The notes below the pieces were generated by a model, which worked only from the letters and a program-made list of their open reading frames with translations, was not told where the DNA came from and did not search any database. Below are positions 27,175-37,546 of a DNA stretch of 64,000 nt, one piece after another; the stretch's first letter is position 1; every line of letters begins with the position of its first letter. Made by a program: the position numbers and the translations under genes. Origin of the DNA: Candidatus Enterousia intestinigallinarum (lineage in GTDB: Bacteria > Pseudomonadota > Alphaproteobacteria > Rs-D84); contig OX097180.1 of NCBI GenBank assembly GCA_944407095.1, forward strand, positions 930,001 through 994,000. Reading direction: 5' to 3'.

Positions 27175-27993
27175 ATGTTATTAAAAGGAAAAAAGATTTT
27201 AATTACCGGCGTCGCAAATGATTGGTCTATGGCCTGGGCCATTGCCAAGCGTGCGCACGACGAAGGTGCCGAAATCGCAATGCCGTATGCTATGCCGAAC
27301 CTGGAAAAACGCGTTCGTCCGTTGGCCGAATCCATCGGTGCAAAATTTGTTCAGGAATGCAATGTTCAGAACGATGAACAAATGGATTCCCTGTTCAACA
27401 ACATTGAACGCGAGTGGGGCAAACTGGACGGTATGCTGCACGCGATTGCGTTTTCTGATAAAAATGAATTGACGGGCCGATATGCCGATACAACCCGCGC
27501 TAACTTCAAGAATACTATGGACGTTTCCGTTTATTCATTGGTTGATTTGACACGTCGCGCGTCAAAACTGATGCGTGATGGCGGCAGTATCGTTACCCTG
27601 ACATACTATGGCGGGGAAAAGTCCGTTCCGAATTACAACGTAATGGGTGTTGCAAAGTCCGCCCTGGACAGCAGTGTTCGCTATCTGGCGTCCGACCTGG
27701 GGCGTGATAAAATCCGTATCAATGCAATCAGTGCGGGCCCGATTATGACACTGGCGTCATCCGGCGTTGGGGGGATGAAATCAATGCTGCGCCTGAACGC
27801 GGAACAGACCCCGTTGCGTCGCAATATGACATTGGACGATGTGTCCGGTGCAGCGATTTATTTGTTCAGTGATCTGTCCAGTGCCGTCACTGGCGAAGTT
27901 CATCACGTCGATTGCGGATATTCCACAACTGGTATGATTCCAAACGAACTGAAAGAAGTTCTGTTAAAGGGTCTGGACGAACAGAATCAATAA
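27175..27993 (+). CDS. fabI: Enoyl-[acyl-carrier-protein] reductase (NADH), FabI
   Basis: FabI reduces trans-2-enoyl-ACP in the last step of each fatty-acid elongation cycle. It is a 272-residue short-chain dehydrogenase-like Rossmann protein. The nucleotide region is GKKILITGVANDWSMAWAI, where the usual SIA of FabI is read as SMA. The catalytic pair is in TYYGGEKSVPNYNVMGVAK (Tyr then Lys six residues later). The substrate-loop region GPIMTLASSGVGGM is also typical. It is monocistronic, with promoter upstream and terminator downstream. FabI is the target of triclosan and isoniazid-class inhibitors in other species. Confidence 0.96.
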   Translation: MLLKGKKILITGVANDWSMAWAIAKRAHDEGAEIAMPYAMPNLEKRVRPLAESIGAKFVQECNVQNDEQMDSLFNNIEREWGKLDGMLHAIAFSDKNELTGRYADTTRANFKNTMDVSVYSLVDLTRRASKLMRDGGSIVTLTYYGGEKSVPNYNVMGVAKSALDSSVRYLASDLGRDKIRINAISAGPIMTLASSGVGGMKSMLRLNAEQTPLRRNMTLDDVSGAAIYLFSDLSSAVTGEVHHVDCGYSTTGMIPNELKEVLLKGLDEQNQ

Positions 27994-28014
27994 CTTTGTT
28001 TGTAAAAAAACGCT

Positions 28015-28041
28015 AAATTCCGCCATAATGGCGGAATTTTT
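28015..28041 (+). terminator. Terminator of fabI
   Basis: AAATTCCGCC and GGCGGAATTT form a 10-bp stem around ATAAT, followed by TTT. Confidence 0.9.
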
Positions 28042-28143
28042 TATTACGAATATTTTCCTGTAAAAAATAATTGATTTTATATATGAATACAATCATAATT
28101 AGAATATATTCTTATACATAAGGGGCTAGCAAGGGGGAGTAAA

Positions 28144-28389
28144 ATGCTGACCAACTCTATGTTTTGGCGTGCTATTGATAATTTGGCCGCTGCACACAAT
28201 ATTTCCTGTTCCAGATTGGCGCAAATCAGTGGTATGGATATAACCGCACTGAACAAAAGCAAACGTATCGGGTCTGATGGTAAAGAACATTGGATGTCGG
28301 TTGGCAGTTTGGTAAAAATAATGAATGCGACCAACACCAGTTGGACTGAATTTGCCCGTTACTTTCCACCGGAACGCGTTCGTGCCTAA
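28144..28389 (+). CDS. Small HTH protein, S24-repressor-like DNA-binding domain only
   Basis: This 81-residue protein matches the N-terminal HTH half of alphaproteobacterial S24/LexA-like repressors. FWRAIDNLAAAHNIS, SRLAQISGMDITALNKSKR, then a WMSVGSLVKIMNATNTS segment follow the family's order. The S24 self-cleaving peptidase half is absent and the gene ends with its own stop, so it cannot be inactivated by RecA-stimulated autocleavage. A close paralogue lies at 53573. AAGGGGGAG six nt before the ATG is a strong ribosome site. The target is unknown; ligA directly downstream has its own promoter. Confidence 0.85.
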   Translation: MLTNSMFWRAIDNLAAAHNISCSRLAQISGMDITALNKSKRIGSDGKEHWMSVGSLVKIMNATNTSWTEFARYFPPERVRA

Positions 28390-30458
<2,069 letters not shown>

Positions 30459-30459
<1 letters not shown>

Positions 30460-30544
30460 TTGTTGGTAACTCGTTACTCGATACTCGTATATATTCTGTC
30501 ATACCGCTATAAATACAAGCAACAAGTTACGAGTACCCAGCAAC
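30459..30544. repeat. Heptanucleotide repeats in inverted arrangement after ligA
   Basis: Starting at the last G of the ligA TAG stop, the plus strand reads GTTGTTG, GTAACTC, GTTACTC, GATACTC. From 30516 to 30544 four such units lie inverted (minus strand GTTGCTG, GGTACTC, GTAACTT, GTTGCTT). The two arms can pair across a 29-nt gap, so the region may fold into a long hairpin and end the ligA transcript. Confidence 0.65.
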
Positions 30545-30559
30545 AATATCAACTATTGC

Positions 30560-30588
30560 TTGCATTATTTAGTGGGGCGCGATAACAT
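30560..30588 (+). promoter_or_regulatory. Promoter of structured leader RNA copy 1
   Basis: TTGCAT (30560-30565), a 17-nt spacer and TAACAT (30583-30588) lie exactly 12 nt before the conserved GGGTGTTCC block. In copy 2 the gap from TATAAT to its GGGG run is also 12 nt. Confidence 0.65.
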
Positions 30589-30600
30589 AGTTTTGTCGGC

Positions 30601-30798
30601 GGGTGTTCCGTCGATGGGGTGTGAGAACCCGTACATACGCGTCGGAATATACGGGCGGCGCAAATGCGCCGGTTTTAATATTACGACGAAAAACAAACTC
30701 CTGATTTTTGGGTCAGGAGGGTCGCGAATATCAAATAAGCGACACAATTCGTATGATTGTTCTCAACCTCCTGACCACCAAATAATTGGTGGTTTTTC
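30601..30798 (+). ncRNA. Structured leader RNA copy 1 (attenuator-like), upstream of a secreted Cys-rich protein
   Basis: It opens with GGGTGTTCC-N5-TGGGGTGT-N3-AACC, spaced exactly as in copy 2. A variable hairpin follows (GGCGC/GCGCC near 30660). Stem A is CTCCTGA/TCAGGAG (30698-30704 with 30713-30719). Stem B is GGTCAGGAGG/CCTCCTGACC (30711-30720 with 30767-30776). B shares its 5' strand with A, so A and B exclude each other. Inside B are hairpin D, GTCGC/GCGAC, and hairpin E, ACAAT/ATTGT. Stem C is ACCACCAA/TTGGTGGT (30774-30793) followed by TTTT, a terminator whose 5' side overlaps B. The layout is that of a switchable attenuator. No known riboswitch class was recognised. Confidence 0.75.
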
Positions 30799-30824
30799 AT
30801 TTCGAAAAAAACAGGAGTTTGAAA

Positions 30825-31403
30825 ATGAAAAAAGCATTATATGTTGCGCCGATAGTCGCGGTGGTGTGCAATGGTGCCATTGCTTGGACGCCGGGTCAAC
30901 AGTGCAGCGCCGATTACGATATGTCCACATATTATCAGTGTGATTGCCCAATAGAAGACAGAATGGACACTGGCTGGATTGTTGGCCCCTGTGATTCTTA
31001 CGAACAAATATGGTGTTATGATGCAGACGGAGTTTGTGCCGGCGACGGTGGCGAAGGTGCGTGTGGTGTCTGTGGTTGCACGGATTCTGTTGGTGATTGG
31101 GAAAAAGTAGATGATCCATTTGTTGGTGAATTTATGCAACGCGTTATCACGACATACAGTCACTCGGATAACTATTACATATGCCGGGCGTCAACCGAAC
31201 GCCAAACCGCCTGTTTGCCAGGATATTATAATAACAGCACTTCCAGACTAGATTGCCGTTTGTGCCCGTCGTTTAATGGCACCGCGGGCGCGTCCGATAT
31301 TGGCGCCACCAGTATTACAGATTGTTATATTGCGGCCGGCACAACATTTTCAGACAGTACCGGTACATACACATATACCCGCGATTGTTATTATAGTAAT
31401 TAG
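30825..31403 (+). CDS. Secreted Cys-rich protein with C-terminal CxxCP/ITDC module
   Basis: This 192-residue protein has a signal peptide (MKKALYVAPIVAVVCNGAIA). The mature part is rich in cysteine, glycine and aspartate. A central CGVCGC cluster lies near residues 80-86. The C-terminal module, with CRLCPSFNGT, ITDCYIAAGTTFSD and DCYYSN, is also found in the small protein at 59742 and weakly in that at 54560. No catalytic motif was seen; it is probably a disulfide-stabilised surface or secreted protein. AACAGGAG precedes the ATG, as in the HTH gene behind leader copy 2. Expression is probably governed by the structured leader. Confidence 0.8.
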   Translation: MKKALYVAPIVAVVCNGAIAWTPGQQCSADYDMSTYYQCDCPIEDRMDTGWIVGPCDSYEQIWCYDADGVCAGDGGEGACGVCGCTDSVGDWEKVDDPFVGEFMQRVITTYSHSDNYYICRASTERQTACLPGYYNNSTSRLDCRLCPSFNGTAGASDIGATSITDCYIAAGTTFSDSTGTYTYTRDCYYSN

Positions 31404-31437
31404 TTGCTTGTTGCCAGTTACTAGTAACCAGTAACGA
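31403..31437 (+). repeat. Heptanucleotide repeat array after the Cys-rich gene
   Basis: From the last G of the TAG stop the sequence reads GTTGCTT, GTTGCCA, GTTACTA, GTAACCA, GTAACGA: five in-register 7-mers, directly followed by a terminator. Confidence 0.75.
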
Positions 31438-31460
31438 AAACGGGGCGTATGCCCCGTTTT
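31437..31460. terminator. Bidirectional terminator between converging genes
   Basis: AAAACGGGGC (31437-31446) and GCCCCGTTTT (31451-31460) pair around GTAT. The flanking A and T runs suit both strands. Confidence 0.92.
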
Positions 31461-32294
31461 TTATTTTGCGCCAAACGCAATGTCCATTTTTGCGCCACCC
31501 GGCGTTTCAGTCCATTGAACCAGTCCCGCGGCCTCGGTCGGTATACCCGATTCCGGAACGTATCCATAATAGTGCACATCCATTTTTGCACCGGTGGATG
31601 AAATTACACCGTCGGCGTCCGGGGTGTTATCCAATTTTACCTGGTCATAGGCGTTTTTGTAATTTGTGAAAGTTATGCTGCCCGTATTATCGTTTTTTAC
31701 GACGATGTCATACCAGTTATCAAACTGTGCCCCCAGTGTACTGATGCCGGAATCTTTATCAAAGTTTAATGTTGCATTTCCGGCCAGGTCAACAACCTGA
31801 TTTTCGTTTGATGCAGTCCCAATCGCACGCCCGGTAAATTGCACATTATTCGCAATGTTGCTGTATTCAATTTCACGCGTGTGGTCGCCGGTAAAAAACG
31901 CGGTTTCTTTGTGCGGCGCATAGTTTGTCGTAATATCTGCATTGGTTGTATATGTGCCGAAATTAGCAAACGACAGCCCCATTTGACGTCCAACGGACGT
32001 GTACGAGATTATTTCATTACGGCCAGAACTTGGGGCACGTGTGTCGGTATTGTTACGGTCATTTGTTGGCTCGTGATTTGTGTCGTCACCGCGATCGTCA
32101 CTGGGGGTATATTCCGTGTCATCCCCGCGGCCACCACTGGGATTGTGACCAGAACTGTCGCCACGGTTGTCGCTTGGCGTCAAAAATGTGCAATCGCGTC
32201 CGGAATTTATACAGGTTGCAGAACTGCCGCCGCCACCACCGCCACTGCACGCAGTCAGTAAAACAGCCATTATAAAGCATACGAATTTGTTCAA
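31461..32294 (-). CDS. Surface lipoprotein with repetitive linker (Slam-type barrel suspected)
   Basis: This 277-residue protein has a lipoprotein signal (lipobox LLTAC, Cys near 16). A glycine run (GGGGGGS) follows, then a repetitive acidic linker about 40-90, with units such as PSDNRGD, PSDDRGDD and PTNDRN. The C-terminal half is beta-rich. FTGRAIGT, LAGNATLNFDKDSGISTLGAQ and a WYDIVVK strand resemble the small beta-barrel of Slam-dependent surface lipoproteins (TbpB/fHbp type). No Slam gene is in this window, so surface exposure is inferred from the fold only. The long unit-built linker is prone to length change by slippage. Confidence 0.75.
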   Translation of the reverse strand: MNKFVCFIMAVLLTACSGGGGGGSSATCINSGRDCTFLTPSDNRGDSSGHNPSGGRGDDTEYTPSDDRGDDTNHEPTNDRNNTDTRAPSSGRNEIISYTSVGRQMGLSFANFGTYTTNADITTNYAPHKETAFFTGDHTREIEYSNIANNVQFTGRAIGTASNENQVVDLAGNATLNFDKDSGISTLGAQFDNWYDIVVKNDNTGSITFTNYKNAYDQVKLDNTPDADGVISSTGAKMDVHYYGYVPESGIPTEAAGLVQWTETPGGAKMDIAFGAK

Positions 32295-32370
32295 TGTGTG
32301 CCTACATTATCTTATAAATTATAATATAGTATAAACTAAAAAGCGTATTCAAACAATATATTAAAATTAA

Positions 32371-32394
32371 AACCGGGGTTGTCCCGGTTTTTTA
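32371..32394 (-). terminator. Terminator of the OMP gene at 32392
   Basis: AACCGGG (32371-32377) and CCCGGTT (32383-32389) pair around GTTGT, with A and T runs outside. It overlaps the OMP stop codon. It also lies in the short promoter region of the lipoprotein gene, which it insulates. Confidence 0.85.
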
Positions 32395-33018
32395 TAATCC
32401 AAACTTGTATGCGGCGCCGATGTAAAATTCCGTGGCGTCTATTTCGGTTGTGGTATGCGTGCCGTCACCGTTCGTCATATCTATATCGCCATAATTTTGG
32501 TATTTCAGTCCCAAATTCAAATCTATGCGCTGGTTCAATGCAAAATTCACCCCGACCATTGCCGACCAGGACATATCCGCCGTGGCGTCCGACATATTAT
32601 ACGCGCCGTTTGCCGAACCCCATATACCGGCCACACCAATGCCCAGCCCCGCGTACGGTTCAACCGCACCACCAAACTGTTGATACAAATATACGTTCAG
32701 CATATTTGACCATACGTCAAAGTCATAATCTGTTCCGTACTTTTGTTCGCCGCCGCCCGTGTATGCGGTTTCAAATTCAACCTTTATATGATTTGTCAAA
32801 CGGTTCCCGACAACCAGGCCTATGCCAAAACCGTCATCGCGCAACGTTGTGCCGTCGCCGCCGTCCGGTTCAAATCTGAACGCAATATTTTCATTTTTAT
32901 GCAGACGCACCCCGACATAGTTATCACGGCGCGGTGTAGTGTTATATCCATATCCGTAATCATCGGCAAATGCCGGCATCGCGGCCAGGCAAAACATAAT
33001 TGCGCACAGTTTTTTCAT
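32392..33018 (-). CDS. Outer-membrane beta-barrel protein (OmpW/Opa-like size)
   Basis: This 208-residue protein has a signal peptide (1-18, ending AFA). Alternating strands then run from DNYVGVRLHKNEN to a final aromatic-poor strand EFYIGAAYKFGL. The pattern of about eight amphipathic strands and the glycine-rich turns (YAGLGIGVAGIWG, MVGVNFALNQRIDLNLGLKYQNYG) fit the small OmpA-type porin fold. It has no periplasmic OmpA domain. Its ligand is unknown. It sits tail-to-head with the lipoprotein gene on the same strand but has its own terminator. Confidence 0.85.
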   Translation of the reverse strand: MKKLCAIMFCLAAMPAFADDYGYGYNTTPRRDNYVGVRLHKNENIAFRFEPDGGDGTTLRDDGFGIGLVVGNRLTNHIKVEFETAYTGGGEQKYGTDYDFDVWSNMLNVYLYQQFGGAVEPYAGLGIGVAGIWGSANGAYNMSDATADMSWSAMVGVNFALNQRIDLNLGLKYQNYGDIDMTNGDGTHTTTEIDATEFYIGAAYKFGL

Positions 33019-33119
33019 ATCTCTCTATCCTTTAGTTCGTATGCGGCAATTATAGTTTTAATTTATGGCAAAAGGCAAGACGTTTGTGATATAATTCCAA
33101 CATACACAGGGAAAATAAG

Positions 33120-34886
33120 TTGTTCACCAGAAGTAATGTCAATAACAATACACAGAAAACAGGCCCGTCGCGCGGACTGCGATTGTTCGTGTGGTGTGTG
33201 GATTTATTTCTGTTAGTATTAGTGGGTGTCGCGATTTACGTTGTTATTGTGTTTTTACAGATGCCGTCGTTGGACGCTATTTTGCACGAAACACGCCCCG
33301 CTGCAATAGTTTTTCTGGACAAAAACGGCAATGAAATACGTTCGTCCAACCGCATAATGGGCACACCGGTATCGGTTGAAACATTGCCCCCATATGTATG
33401 GCAGGCAATCGTCGCAATCGAAGACAAGCGTTTCTTTGAACACGGGCCGATTGATATTCGCGGTATTACGCGTGCGATGCTGTCAAATCTGGTGCACGGG
33501 CGATTGGCGGCGGGCGGTTCGTCCATTACGCAACAGACCGCAAAAAACATATTCTTATCGCGTGAAAAAAAGATTTCGCGCAAGGTTCAGGAATTGATTC
33601 TGTCATACTGGTTGGAAAATCGTTTTACCAAGAATCAAATTCTGGATTTATATATGAACCGCGTGTCATTGGTTGGTGGTATGCGCGGAATTGATGCGGC
33701 CGCACGCGTTATGTTTCAAACGTCTGCAAATAATCTGTCCATTGCCCAGGCCGCACAAATCGCCGCTATGTTAAAGGCACCAACAACATACAGCCCACTG
33801 GTCAACCCGGACAAGAATATAACACGCGCCCGCGTGATACTACAGGAAATGGTACGCCAGGGATATATAACATTGAACCAGGCGCGTATAGCGGCGCGCG
33901 AATTGGCACCCGCAACGCCTGCGCCAAATACAAATATATATCGCTATTGGACGGACTTTGTACTGGACGAAGTTGAATCCACAATCGGCACATTGGAATC
34001 CGATGTTTATGTGTACACCACACTGGATATGGAATTACAGGAACATATTGCCGATATTTTGCCCGACCAGGTTGGCGGGTACCAGGGTGCAGTGGTTGCA
34101 ATGCATACCGACGGCGCGGTGCGTGCAATGGTTGGTGGAACAAATTACCAGGAAAGTCAGTTTAATCGTGCGTTGGCGTTGCGCCAACCGGGCAGTTCTT
34201 TTAAGCCGGTGGTATATCTGGTTGCATTGGAAAACGGTATGACGCCAGACAGTTATGTAAATGATTCACCGTTCACAATCGGTGATTATTCACCACAGAA
34301 TTATAATAAGCGGTATTATGGTGACATCACACTGGCGACTGCATTTGCAAAATCTGTAAATTCGGTACCGCTAAAATTGACCCAGGAATTTGGTATTGAT
34401 ACCGTGCTGGATATGGCGGGACGTCTGGGGGTGGGTAACAAACTGCGCCGTGAATATTCAACAGTTTTGGGCGCGTCGGAAATGTCGCTGTTGGATTTAA
34501 CGACTATTTATGCGGTGATATGGAACGATGGGTATTCCGTTCGTCCGTATGCAATTACAAAGATAACCGACCCGCACGGCAATGTTATTTATCAACGCAA
34601 TCCGTCGGACGCACTGCGCGTGCTGATGCCACAGACGGTGGATTATATGACGGAATTGTTGGCCGATGTGGTAAAAGTTGGCGGAACAGGTCACCGTGCT
34701 ATGGCACCGGGGGTGTTGGGTGGAAAAACTGGCACCAGTAACGATAATCGCGACGCTTGGTTTGTTGGTGCGTGGCGCGATTTGATAATCGGTGTATGGG
34801 TCGGGAACGATAATTTTACATCTATGACGTCCAAGGTTACCGGCGGTACAATCCCGGCAACTGTATTTCACGAAATTGTGAAATAA
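33120..34886 (+). CDS. Class A penicillin-binding protein (glycosyltransferase + transpeptidase)
   Basis: This bifunctional peptidoglycan synthase polymerises lipid II and cross-links stem peptides in the periplasm. One anchor helix (about 23-47) precedes a GT51 domain with EDKRFFEH (catalytic Glu near 101) and GGSSITQQTAKN. The transpeptidase has SSFK (catalytic Ser near 361), SVN (about 415) and KTGTS (about 540). At 588 residues it is compact and lacks the extra domains of E. coli PBP1a. The start is TTG 33120, with GGGAAAATAAG upstream; the nearby ATG is out of frame. An extended -10 (TGATATAAT) lies 22-30 nt upstream. Confidence 0.94.
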   Translation: MFTRSNVNNNTQKTGPSRGLRLFVWCVDLFLLVLVGVAIYVVIVFLQMPSLDAILHETRPAAIVFLDKNGNEIRSSNRIMGTPVSVETLPPYVWQAIVAIEDKRFFEHGPIDIRGITRAMLSNLVHGRLAAGGSSITQQTAKNIFLSREKKISRKVQELILSYWLENRFTKNQILDLYMNRVSLVGGMRGIDAAARVMFQTSANNLSIAQAAQIAAMLKAPTTYSPLVNPDKNITRARVILQEMVRQGYITLNQARIAARELAPATPAPNTNIYRYWTDFVLDEVESTIGTLESDVYVYTTLDMELQEHIADILPDQVGGYQGAVVAMHTDGAVRAMVGGTNYQESQFNRALALRQPGSSFKPVVYLVALENGMTPDSYVNDSPFTIGDYSPQNYNKRYYGDITLATAFAKSVNSVPLKLTQEFGIDTVLDMAGRLGVGNKLRREYSTVLGASEMSLLDLTTIYAVIWNDGYSVRPYAITKITDPHGNVIYQRNPSDALRVLMPQTVDYMTELLADVVKVGGTGHRAMAPGVLGGKTGTSNDNRDAWFVGAWRDLIIGVWVGNDNFTSMTSKVTGGTIPATVFHEIVK

Positions 34887-34927
34887 TTCTTAAATGATAA
34901 AATCTGTTTTTATTGATGCTGTATTTG

Positions 34928-34936
34928 TGATATAAT
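34928..34936 (+). promoter_or_regulatory. Extended -10 promoter giving a leaderless OMP mRNA
   Basis: TGATATAAT (34928-34936) is an extended -10 element. It ends 7 nt before the ATG at 34944, so transcription would begin at the start codon. The same TGATATAAT stands before the PBP gene. Confidence 0.65.
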
Positions 34937-34943
34937 ACTGAAT

Positions 34944-35924
34944 ATGAAATGTAGGAATTTGCTTTTATTGCCGGTGCTGTCGTGCCTGATGTTTGGCGTG
35001 GCGCGCGCAAATTGGGAATATCCCGGATATTATGTCGGCGAAGGTGCATATACCGATGATGGCAGTCGGTTCATTGTTTCCGTGCGCGGCGGTGCATCTG
35101 TCGGTATGGGAACAATAAAAAATGAAATCGGCGAACTGACACCGTTGTATTATATGAGTCCCGACGGCAGTGTAATTATGTCTGAATTGGGATATTATCA
35201 ATGTACCGACCGGGGACAGTGTGCGGACTATATACCGGCGGGCTATGTAAATTTGGGTGATTTGCCCGCGACCAAGGATTTTGAATCATTTGGCTTTGCG
35301 GCGGGGGCCAGTTTGGGTTGGACTATTCCAAATTCACCACAGTGGCGAATTGAATTGGGGTGGGATCATATATCAGAAAGCGAATATAACGCGTCCCCAT
35401 TTATTGAGGGCGAAGCACCATTGTTTGGTGGCAGTGTTTCTGACGTAACCGCCGTCATATCCAGTGGCGCCGTTCAGTCCAAGGTTGTTACTGATATAAT
35501 CAGCGTTATGGCGTTTTACGATTTCTTTGACGGGATACAGAAACCGACGCGTACAGTAATACCGTATATTGGTTTTGGTGTCGGCTATGCTGATATAAAA
35601 ACAACGTTGCAACTATCTGACCCATATGGTGATTTGTCTGGAATATATGAATTACTGCCATACGGGGTCAAAGAGCAAGATGATTCTGTCATACAGTTCT
35701 ATCGTTCAGAATTGAGTTCTGCAAACATTGCCGGTGTATTGGCATTGGGGTTGTCATACGGTATAACAGAAAATATGTTTTTTGACATTGGCGCGCGCGT
35801 TGCGTACATACCGCGTATTCGTTGGGCGTTGAGTAATGAAGACGCCAGCCAGTATCGTGACTGGTTCAGTGCAGAAAACGCAATTTATGCGAATATAATG
35901 TTGAGCTTGCGCTTTGAGTTCTGA
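34944..35924 (+). CDS. Outer-membrane beta-barrel, surface-antigen (Msp4/P44-like) type
   Basis: This 326-residue protein has a signal peptide (about 1-22, ending ARA). Strands such as RFIVSVRGGASVGMG, FGFAAGASLGWTI, RTVIPYIGFGVGYADIKTT and a last strand ending in LSLRFEF fit an eight-stranded barrel with a terminal phenylalanine for Bam recognition. The PYIGFGVGYADI segment resembles Rickettsiales surface antigens, although this is a pattern match only. The start is at the likely transcription start (leaderless). Confidence 0.82.
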   Translation: MKCRNLLLLPVLSCLMFGVARANWEYPGYYVGEGAYTDDGSRFIVSVRGGASVGMGTIKNEIGELTPLYYMSPDGSVIMSELGYYQCTDRGQCADYIPAGYVNLGDLPATKDFESFGFAAGASLGWTIPNSPQWRIELGWDHISESEYNASPFIEGEAPLFGGSVSDVTAVISSGAVQSKVVTDIISVMAFYDFFDGIQKPTRTVIPYIGFGVGYADIKTTLQLSDPYGDLSGIYELLPYGVKEQDDSVIQFYRSELSSANIAGVLALGLSYGITENMFFDIGARVAYIPRIRWALSNEDASQYRDWFSAENAIYANIMLSLRFEF

Positions 35925-35930
35925 CGACAA

Positions 35931-35956
35931 AAAAATCCGCCATCTGGCGGATTTTT
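35931..35956. terminator. Bidirectional terminator between OMP and comM
   Basis: AAAAATCCGCCA and TGGCGGATTTTT form a 12-bp stem around TC, overlapping the comM stop codon. Confidence 0.92.
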
Positions 35957-37476
35957 TATTTAACACCGTATTTGCCGCGGTTTATTGGGCGGTATGATAA
36001 TGCTTCGGCCAGGTCGGACATTTCGATATTTGTCGCCCCGCGCAAATCGGCGATTGTGCGTGCTATGCGTCTAATACGATTATATCCGCGGGCGGACATA
36101 CCCATTTGCTGGGCTGCAGTGTTCAAAAATTCGGTCAGTTCGCCCGACAGCGTCGCCACCGTATCCAACGCCGTTCCATCCAGTTGGGCATTTGGTATGC
36201 CCTGGCGCGCAATTTGTCGTTCGCGTGCGGCGACAACGCGTGCGCGAATTTGCGCGGATGTTTCCACAGGTGTGGAATCTGCGCTGTTCATTTCCCACGG
36301 ATTGACGGCGTCAACATCGACGTGCAAATCAATTCTGTCCAATAATGGACCTGATATTTTGTTTTGGTATGCTTCAGCACATCGGGGCGCACGCGAACAC
36401 GACAGTGCGGCATTTCCCAAATGCCCACACGGACACGGATTCATCGCCGCAATCAGTTGAAAGCGGGCGGGATACGTCGCGGTGCGCTTTGCACGTGCAA
36501 TCATTATTTTGCCGGCCTCCATCGGTTGGCGCAGGATTTCCAGCGTTGCACGACTAAATTCCGGCAGTTCGTCTAAAAATAGCACACCGTTATGTGCCAG
36601 TGATATTTCCCCCGGACGCGCATCGGCGCCACCGCCGGCCAATGATACCGCGCTGGACGTATGATGCACACTGCGAAATGGCCGCGTTGTTATCAATGAT
36701 TTTCCGTTCAACTGTCCGGCAATGGAATATATTATCGATGTTTCCAGAATTTCAGCCGGACTCATTTCCGGCAATATAGTTGGCAGTCGTGACGCCAGCA
36801 TTGTCTTTCCTGCACCCGGCGGCCCAATCATCAGCATTGCGTGCCCGCCGGCCGCCGCAATTTCCAGCGCGCGTTTTGCCGCGTGTTGACCGCGAACCTC
36901 GGCCATATCCAGGTTTGACCGCACTGTATCGGTTATTGTCGCGGTTTCTGGCACGGGCAGGATTTGGGTTCCCTTAAAATGATTTATCAGTTCCAAAACG
37001 TGAAATGGTGCCAATATGTTGGTGTGCCCGGCCCAGCGTGCTTCGGTACCCTGGTCGCCAGGACATATTATCCCCAGGTTGTTTTGATTTGCCCAGACAC
37101 TGGTTGGTAATACGCCGTCTGTTTTTAATATTGCGCCGTTTAGTCCGACTTCGCCAATAATTACGTATTTAGACAATTCTGATTCCGGCAGCACGCCAAT
37201 CGCACATAATATCCCGCACAAAATTGGCAGGTCGAAATGAGACCCGGTCTTTTCAACATCGGCCGGCGACAGATTTACCGTCAACCGCTTCGGTGGCAAT
37301 GACATATTTAATGCGGATAAAACGTTTCTGATTCTTTCGGCGGATTCTTTGACTGCGCGGTCGGCCAGACCGATGATATTAAATTCTGGTTTTGCCAATC
37401 CGGTGGACAGTTGTACCTGGACATCTATGGGTGTTGCGTCCATACCGTTGAATATGATTGATCTTAAAGATATCAT
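35956..37476 (-). CDS. comM: ComM/YifB-type AAA+ ATPase (Mg-chelatase-like)
   Basis: ComM is a hexameric helicase that promotes branch migration during natural transformation and is found even in species without known competence. The 506 residues begin with a Lon-protease-like fold (IDVQVQLSTGLAKPEFNIIGL), followed by the AAA+ core with Walker A GPPGAGKT (about 217) and Walker B LFLDELPEF (about 300). The segment NPCPCGHLGN with RAPRC carries clustered cysteines typical of the family. A C-terminal Mg-chelatase domain (SARGYNRIRRIARTIADL) ends the protein. No other competence gene is in the window. It is divergent from lepB. Confidence 0.95.
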   Translation of the reverse strand: MISLRSIIFNGMDATPIDVQVQLSTGLAKPEFNIIGLADRAVKESAERIRNVLSALNMSLPPKRLTVNLSPADVEKTGSHFDLPILCGILCAIGVLPESELSKYVIIGEVGLNGAILKTDGVLPTSVWANQNNLGIICPGDQGTEARWAGHTNILAPFHVLELINHFKGTQILPVPETATITDTVRSNLDMAEVRGQHAAKRALEIAAAGGHAMLMIGPPGAGKTMLASRLPTILPEMSPAEILETSIIYSIAGQLNGKSLITTRPFRSVHHTSSAVSLAGGGADARPGEISLAHNGVLFLDELPEFSRATLEILRQPMEAGKIMIARAKRTATYPARFQLIAAMNPCPCGHLGNAALSCSRAPRCAEAYQNKISGPLLDRIDLHVDVDAVNPWEMNSADSTPVETSAQIRARVVAARERQIARQGIPNAQLDGTALDTVATLSGELTEFLNTAAQQMGMSARGYNRIRRIARTIADLRGATNIEMSDLAEALSYRPINRGKYGVK

Positions 37477-37546
37477 ATGCGCATATTAAAACTTGCGCTG
37501 AATCAATTCAAGTTATAAAATGGTGCCCGAAAAGGATAATGAAATT

